Below, one piece after another: positions 61,559 through 64,000 of a DNA stretch of 64,000 nucleotides. The position numbers and the translations under genes are program-made. The stretch is from JACPUW01 sp049115495 (GTDB lineage Bacteria > Bacteroidota > Bacteroidia > CAILMK01 > JACPUW01): the NCBI GenBank assembly GCA_049115495.1, contig JAGDZV010000004.1:439891-503890 (forward strand), given 5' to 3'. Numbering within the stretch: the first letter of the stretch is position 1; each line of letters opens with the position of its first letter. The notes under the pieces were generated by a model, which searched no databases, was not told the DNA's origin, and saw nothing but the letters and a program-made list of their open reading frames with translations.

Positions 61559-62959
61559 TTAGTTGTATTGACCAAGAGCTTGTTCAAGGTTGATTTGAGT
61601 TGTAATGAGTTTATAAGATGATTGTAGGTAAGCAGATTGCGCTGTATAAAGATCTGTAAGTGCCGAAGTGAGTTCAAAACTGCTTCCTACGCCTTCTTCA
61701 TACATAATTTTTGATCTGTCGTAGATTTTCTGAGCCAATTCAAGATTTGCTTTCTCGGTTTCAAATTCACTTTGAGCTAACAAATAATTGTTTTTGGCAC
61801 CTTCTACTTGCATTATCACAGCTTGTTCAAACTGGTGCAATTGAATGTCTGCTTTTTGCACTTCAACTTTACTTTGTTGAATTTTTGCCGATTTAGTGAG
61901 ACCATCAAATATTGGTACGTTTAATTGCAAGCCACCAACAGTAGTAGGAAACCAGTTGTCGCCTTCATTCGCCATGTCTAATTCGTTTACAAGGGCGTTT
62001 TCTGAATATGAAAAATAACCAACGAATTGTGGTATGTAGCCCGCTTGCCATCTTTTCATATCTAGCCTTTGCAATTCTCTGTTAAGCAGAAGTGTTTGGT
62101 ACTCAGGTCTTGCTTGTGGGTTGGCCTTGTTGGTAGCTAATTCACTTCCGCTGTTGGTGTGCATTTCAAGATTGTCGGTGAGTTCAATTGGTTTTTCTAC
62201 CGGATAACCCATTTGTAATTTTAACAGAAGCTTAACCATGGCATGGGCATTTAATATGTTTTTAACTTGGTTGTCAATTCTTTGTTTTGTTAACACTAGT
62301 CTATCAACATCAAGTTCATCTGCCAAGCCTTCTTCAAATAAGATTTTCATCTCAGATATGTTCTTGTCAAGCTCTTTTTGATTCTTAATAAGCAATTCTT
62401 GGTTTTCGGCTAATACTAAGGTTTGAAGGTATAGTTTAGCTACATTAGCTTTTACTCCAATCTCGCTTGTATTTCGCAAAGAAGCAGAAAGGTCTTTTAC
62501 TGCTCTAGATGCTTTTAGTCCAACAATGTATTGTCCGTCAAAAATCAATTGGTTTACACTAACTTCTGCAGATATGTTGTAGTTGGTACCAAACTGTGCC
62601 GGAGTCATGCCACCCATAGGAATGTTGGTTGGATCCGTTTGAATTTGGACACCTTCAGCCAAAAGAACACCATATACAGCTGGCGTAACAAAGTCGGGTA
62701 GTAGCTGTGTTGGAATGTCAAAAAAGTATTGCATACCAAGTTTTCCGTTTACCTGAGGCAAACCAATAGCTCTTGTTTCTTTGATTTGGGCCAGAGATTT
62801 GTCTTCCTCAAGCTTCGCAAGTTTTATAGTATCATTATTTTCAAGGGCAAAGGCCTGAGCCGCTTCAAGGCTAAAGCTCATCAGCGAGTCGCTTTGTGCC
62901 AAGGCGATCTGAGAAAAAAATGTGCATACTACAATAAGTAGTAGTGAGTGTTTCTTCAT
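61559..62959 (-). CDS. TolC-family outer-membrane efflux channel
   Basis: This 466-residue protein has a signal peptide (CTFFSQIALAQ) and the duplicated helical hairpin of outer-membrane efflux proteins. Typical stretches are SLEAAQAFALENNDTIKLAKLE near the N-terminus, and AQKIYDRSKIMYEEGVGSSFELTSA near the C-terminus, which is the second repeat. It begins two bases after the TetR stop. In the complete system it forms the outer channel for the adaptor and pump encoded next. Confidence 0.94.
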   Translation of the reverse strand: MKKHSLLLIVVCTFFSQIALAQSDSLMSFSLEAAQAFALENNDTIKLAKLEEDKSLAQIKETRAIGLPQVNGKLGMQYFFDIPTQLLPDFVTPAVYGVLLAEGVQIQTDPTNIPMGGMTPAQFGTNYNISAEVSVNQLIFDGQYIVGLKASRAVKDLSASLRNTSEIGVKANVAKLYLQTLVLAENQELLIKNQKELDKNISEMKILFEEGLADELDVDRLVLTKQRIDNQVKNILNAHAMVKLLLKLQMGYPVEKPIELTDNLEMHTNSGSELATNKANPQARPEYQTLLLNRELQRLDMKRWQAGYIPQFVGYFSYSENALVNELDMANEGDNWFPTTVGGLQLNVPIFDGLTKSAKIQQSKVEVQKADIQLHQFEQAVIMQVEGAKNNYLLAQSEFETEKANLELAQKIYDRSKIMYEEGVGSSFELTSALTDLYTAQSAYLQSSYKLITTQINLEQALGQYN

Positions 62960-62961
62960 TC

Positions 62962-63573
62962 TTATAGTTTCATTTGGTTTGATTCTAAATAATTAATTCC
63001 TTTTTCGGTACTGATTCCACGTAGGTGATACACCAGCAACTCTTTTATGACATCCTTTAGAGAGAAGTCGGTAGATGGAAAAACATCTCCATCCATTATC
63101 ATATCTATTCTATTGGTATGAATTCTGCTAATTATTTCAGAGTCCAGATCCATTCTGAATAAACCCTGTTTTTGTCCTAGCTCAATATTCGTCCTTACAG
63201 AGTGTATTATATAGTTGTTCTTATGTTCTTCAAATTTTTGCCAAACCGAGCCATAGTACTTCTTTAGTTCAAATATTAGCGTGTGGTTTATGTTACCTAC
63301 ACTTTTTAAATTGTAACTATATATCTGTACGAGTTGGTCAATGGCATTTGTTTCGTCTGTCATAACATTCTCACATAATTCCCTTTCGCCAGCAATATGC
63401 ATTAGCATAATCTTTTCAATAAGATCGGCTTTGTTTTCAAAGTATAAGTAAAGGGTCTTTTTAGATATGCCCAATTTATTGGCAATATCGTCCATTGTAA
63501 GGCTCCTAACTCCATACTTAAATATAAGTGGGAATACTTTTTGAAGAATATCGTGTAATTCTTTGTTTTCCAT
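62962..63573 (-). CDS. TetR/AcrR-family repressor
   Basis: This 203-residue regulator has an N-terminal helix-turn-helix (about 25-50, LTMDDIANKLGISKKTLYLYF) and a helical ligand-binding domain with no further family mark. It is the first gene of the operon with TolC, adaptor and pump, two bases apart from TolC, so it most likely represses its own operon and responds to a pump substrate. The ATG at 63573 is preceded by TACGTTTG and an 8-base palindrome (TTGTACAA) that could be its operator. Confidence 0.92.
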   Translation of the reverse strand: MENKELHDILQKVFPLIFKYGVRSLTMDDIANKLGISKKTLYLYFENKADLIEKIMLMHIAGERELCENVMTDETNAIDQLVQIYSYNLKSVGNINHTLIFELKKYYGSVWQKFEEHKNNYIIHSVRTNIELGQKQGLFRMDLDSEIISRIHTNRIDMIMDGDVFPSTDFSLKDVIKELLVYHLRGISTEKGINYLESNQMKL

Positions 63574-63576
63574 TCG

Positions 63577-63589
63577 TTGTACAAACGTA
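63577..63589 (-). promoter_or_regulatory. TetR operon -7 element with overlapping palindrome
   Basis: TACGTTTG (63589-63582, minus strand) fully matches TAnnTTTG. TTGTACAA (63577-63584), a perfect 8-base palindrome with CG on both sides one base out of register, overlaps it and lies 3 bases before the ATG. This is a good position for a TetR operator, but no other copy was seen. Confidence 0.4.
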
Positions 63590-63767
63590 GGATACTTTCA
63601 ATAGTTCAGAAACTTTTTAAGTGTTAAAAGTTTCCGTTGTTTCTAAGTTTTAACTCAGTCGTCTTATAAAAGCCCCCCAAAACTTGTGGGTTTTGAAGAT
63701 TGTTCAAGTCTAACTATCTGGTAACTTGAAGGTTTCAATTTCTTTACTAAAAAACAGCAATAATTAT

Positions 63768-63821
63768 TTGTTTTTGGTTTGGTGATAGGTTTATCTTTGC
63801 GCCCGCTTTTGAAGGGAGCGG
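63768..63821 (+). promoter_or_regulatory. Tandem promoter 1
   Basis: TTG at 63768-63770 and TATCTTTG at 63792-63799 are 21 bases apart. The initial transcribed part (CGCCCGCTTTTGAAGGGAG) can fold CCGCT with AGCGG. It is the left-most of three copies at 95-base spacing; its upstream half is diverged from the other two. Confidence 0.6.
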
Positions 63822-63852
63822 ATTTAGCATTTTGAGTTGTTTCAGAATTTCT

Positions 63853-63917
63853 TTTAAAAAAGAGTTGCAGGAGTAAGAATTAGTTTTACTTTTGCGCCCC
63901 GCTTTTGAAGGGAGCGG
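63853..63917 (+). promoter_or_regulatory. Tandem promoter 2
   Basis: An A-run, then TTG at 63865-63867 and TACTTTTG at 63887-63894, 19 bases apart. The A-run upstream could be an UP-like element. Followed by the same CCGCT/AGCGG hairpin as promoter 1. Confidence 0.7.
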
Positions 63918-63947
63918 AATTCGGGAATTAACAAGCTGAAAATTTTC

Positions 63948-64000
63948 TTTAAAAAAGAGTTGCGAGAGTTAGAATTAGTTTTACTTTTGCGCCCCGCTTT
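63948..64000 (+). promoter_or_regulatory. Tandem promoter 3, cut by the window end
   Basis: It repeats promoter 2 with nearly identical sequence: A-run, TTG at 63960-63962, TACTTTTG at 63982-63989, the same 19-base gap, and the start of the hairpin. The gene it serves lies beyond the right edge. Confidence 0.7.

Larger units (their letters stand above)
63574..64000. other. Intergenic region leading to an outgoing tandem promoter array
   Basis: No protein gene is visible. The left part holds the TetR promoter and operator-like palindrome. The right part holds three plus-strand promoters at 95-base intervals. The window ends inside the third, before the gene they serve. Confidence 0.7.

Noticed and set aside
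61546..61677. 44-codon N-terminal extension of the efflux adaptor
   Set aside because: It would overlap the TolC gene end and would hide the lipobox, which fits perfectly with the ATG at 61545.
63660..63700. Possible terminator (run of C, then GGG and TTTT)
   Set aside because: The stem is short and interrupted and there is no gene end nearby on the plus strand.
1..64000. tRNA genes, insertion sequences, prophage or restriction systems
   Set aside because: I looked for cloverleaf-like intergenic stretches, transposase motifs and phage or restriction genes and saw none that I can support.

Overview
The window is an AT-rich stretch of a Bacteroidota chromosome, most probably a flavobacterium-like marine or aquatic lineage. 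Supporting signs are four complete secreted proteins ending in a type IX secretion (T9SS) sorting domain, Bacteroidota-type promoters (TTG, then about 19-24 bases, then TAnnTTTG) in front of many genes, a TonB-dependent receptor with a carboxypeptidase-like N-domain, a Wzi-like barrel, a DUF4159 protein and a cysteine-desulfurase/GlmM pair. I cannot name a genus. There is no phage, insertion sequence, CRISPR array or tRNA that I can support; this is mainly core chromosome.

Layout. 1-5013: three consecutive minus-strand M43 (pappalysin-like) metalloproteases, the first cut by the window edge. 5130-9011: a dicarboxylate/amino-acid symporter, a CNNM/CorC-type CBS protein, an RsmI-like methylase and a hotdog thioesterase. 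9017-14085: an unknown secreted protein, a large M4 metalloprotease with a T9SS tail and a DUF6438 lipoprotein. 14162-17041: an AbgT-type transporter in one operon with an acetyl-CoA hydrolase/CoA-transferase. 17134-20677: a CBS-pair protein, an OmpA-like protein with a doubled lectin-like domain, a DUF456 membrane protein and a small secreted unknown. 20859-26397: AsmA-like protein, TonB-dependent receptor and MmcQ/YjbR protein. 26392-31352: L-asparaginase II, a Wzi-like barrel, a MacB/FtsX-type permease, a cysteine-free IscA-like protein and a membrane-anchored unknown. 31616-34480: dnaA, DUF4159 and rsmE. 34824-39418: GH3-like ligase, pentapeptide-like protein in an AT-rich repeat setting, M48 protease and a YhhQ-type queuosine precursor transporter. 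39538-43517: cysteine desulfurase, glmM, a SAM methyltransferase and a PAP2 phosphatase. 43901-48976: enoyl-CoA hydratase, a PerR-like Fur regulator with a 2-Cys peroxiredoxin, malate dehydrogenase, and scoA/scoB split by a four-helix-bundle gene. 49017-56854: two degenerate M16-like proteins, an acyl-CoA thioesterase, two paralogous Cys-motif membrane proteins, murF and a T9SS esterase. 56976-63573: an RND efflux pump operon (TetR, TolC, adaptor, pump). 63768-64000: three promoters at exact 95-base spacing that point out of the window, most likely into an rRNA operon.

How the genes work together. The secreted M43 and M4 proteases and the esterase would be exported by T9SS for digestion of polymers. 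The efflux genes form one transcription unit probably autoregulated by TetR. PerR and peroxiredoxin form a peroxide-defence unit. ScoAB, malate dehydrogenase, enoyl-CoA hydratase and thioesterases belong to acyl-CoA and central carbon metabolism. GlmM and MurF serve peptidoglycan synthesis.

No wholly new system is evident. The items most worth a second look are the tandem promoter array at the right edge, the paired Cys-motif transmembrane proteins, the IscA-like protein without cluster cysteines, the M43 trio, and several genes whose -7 element sits almost on the start codon.
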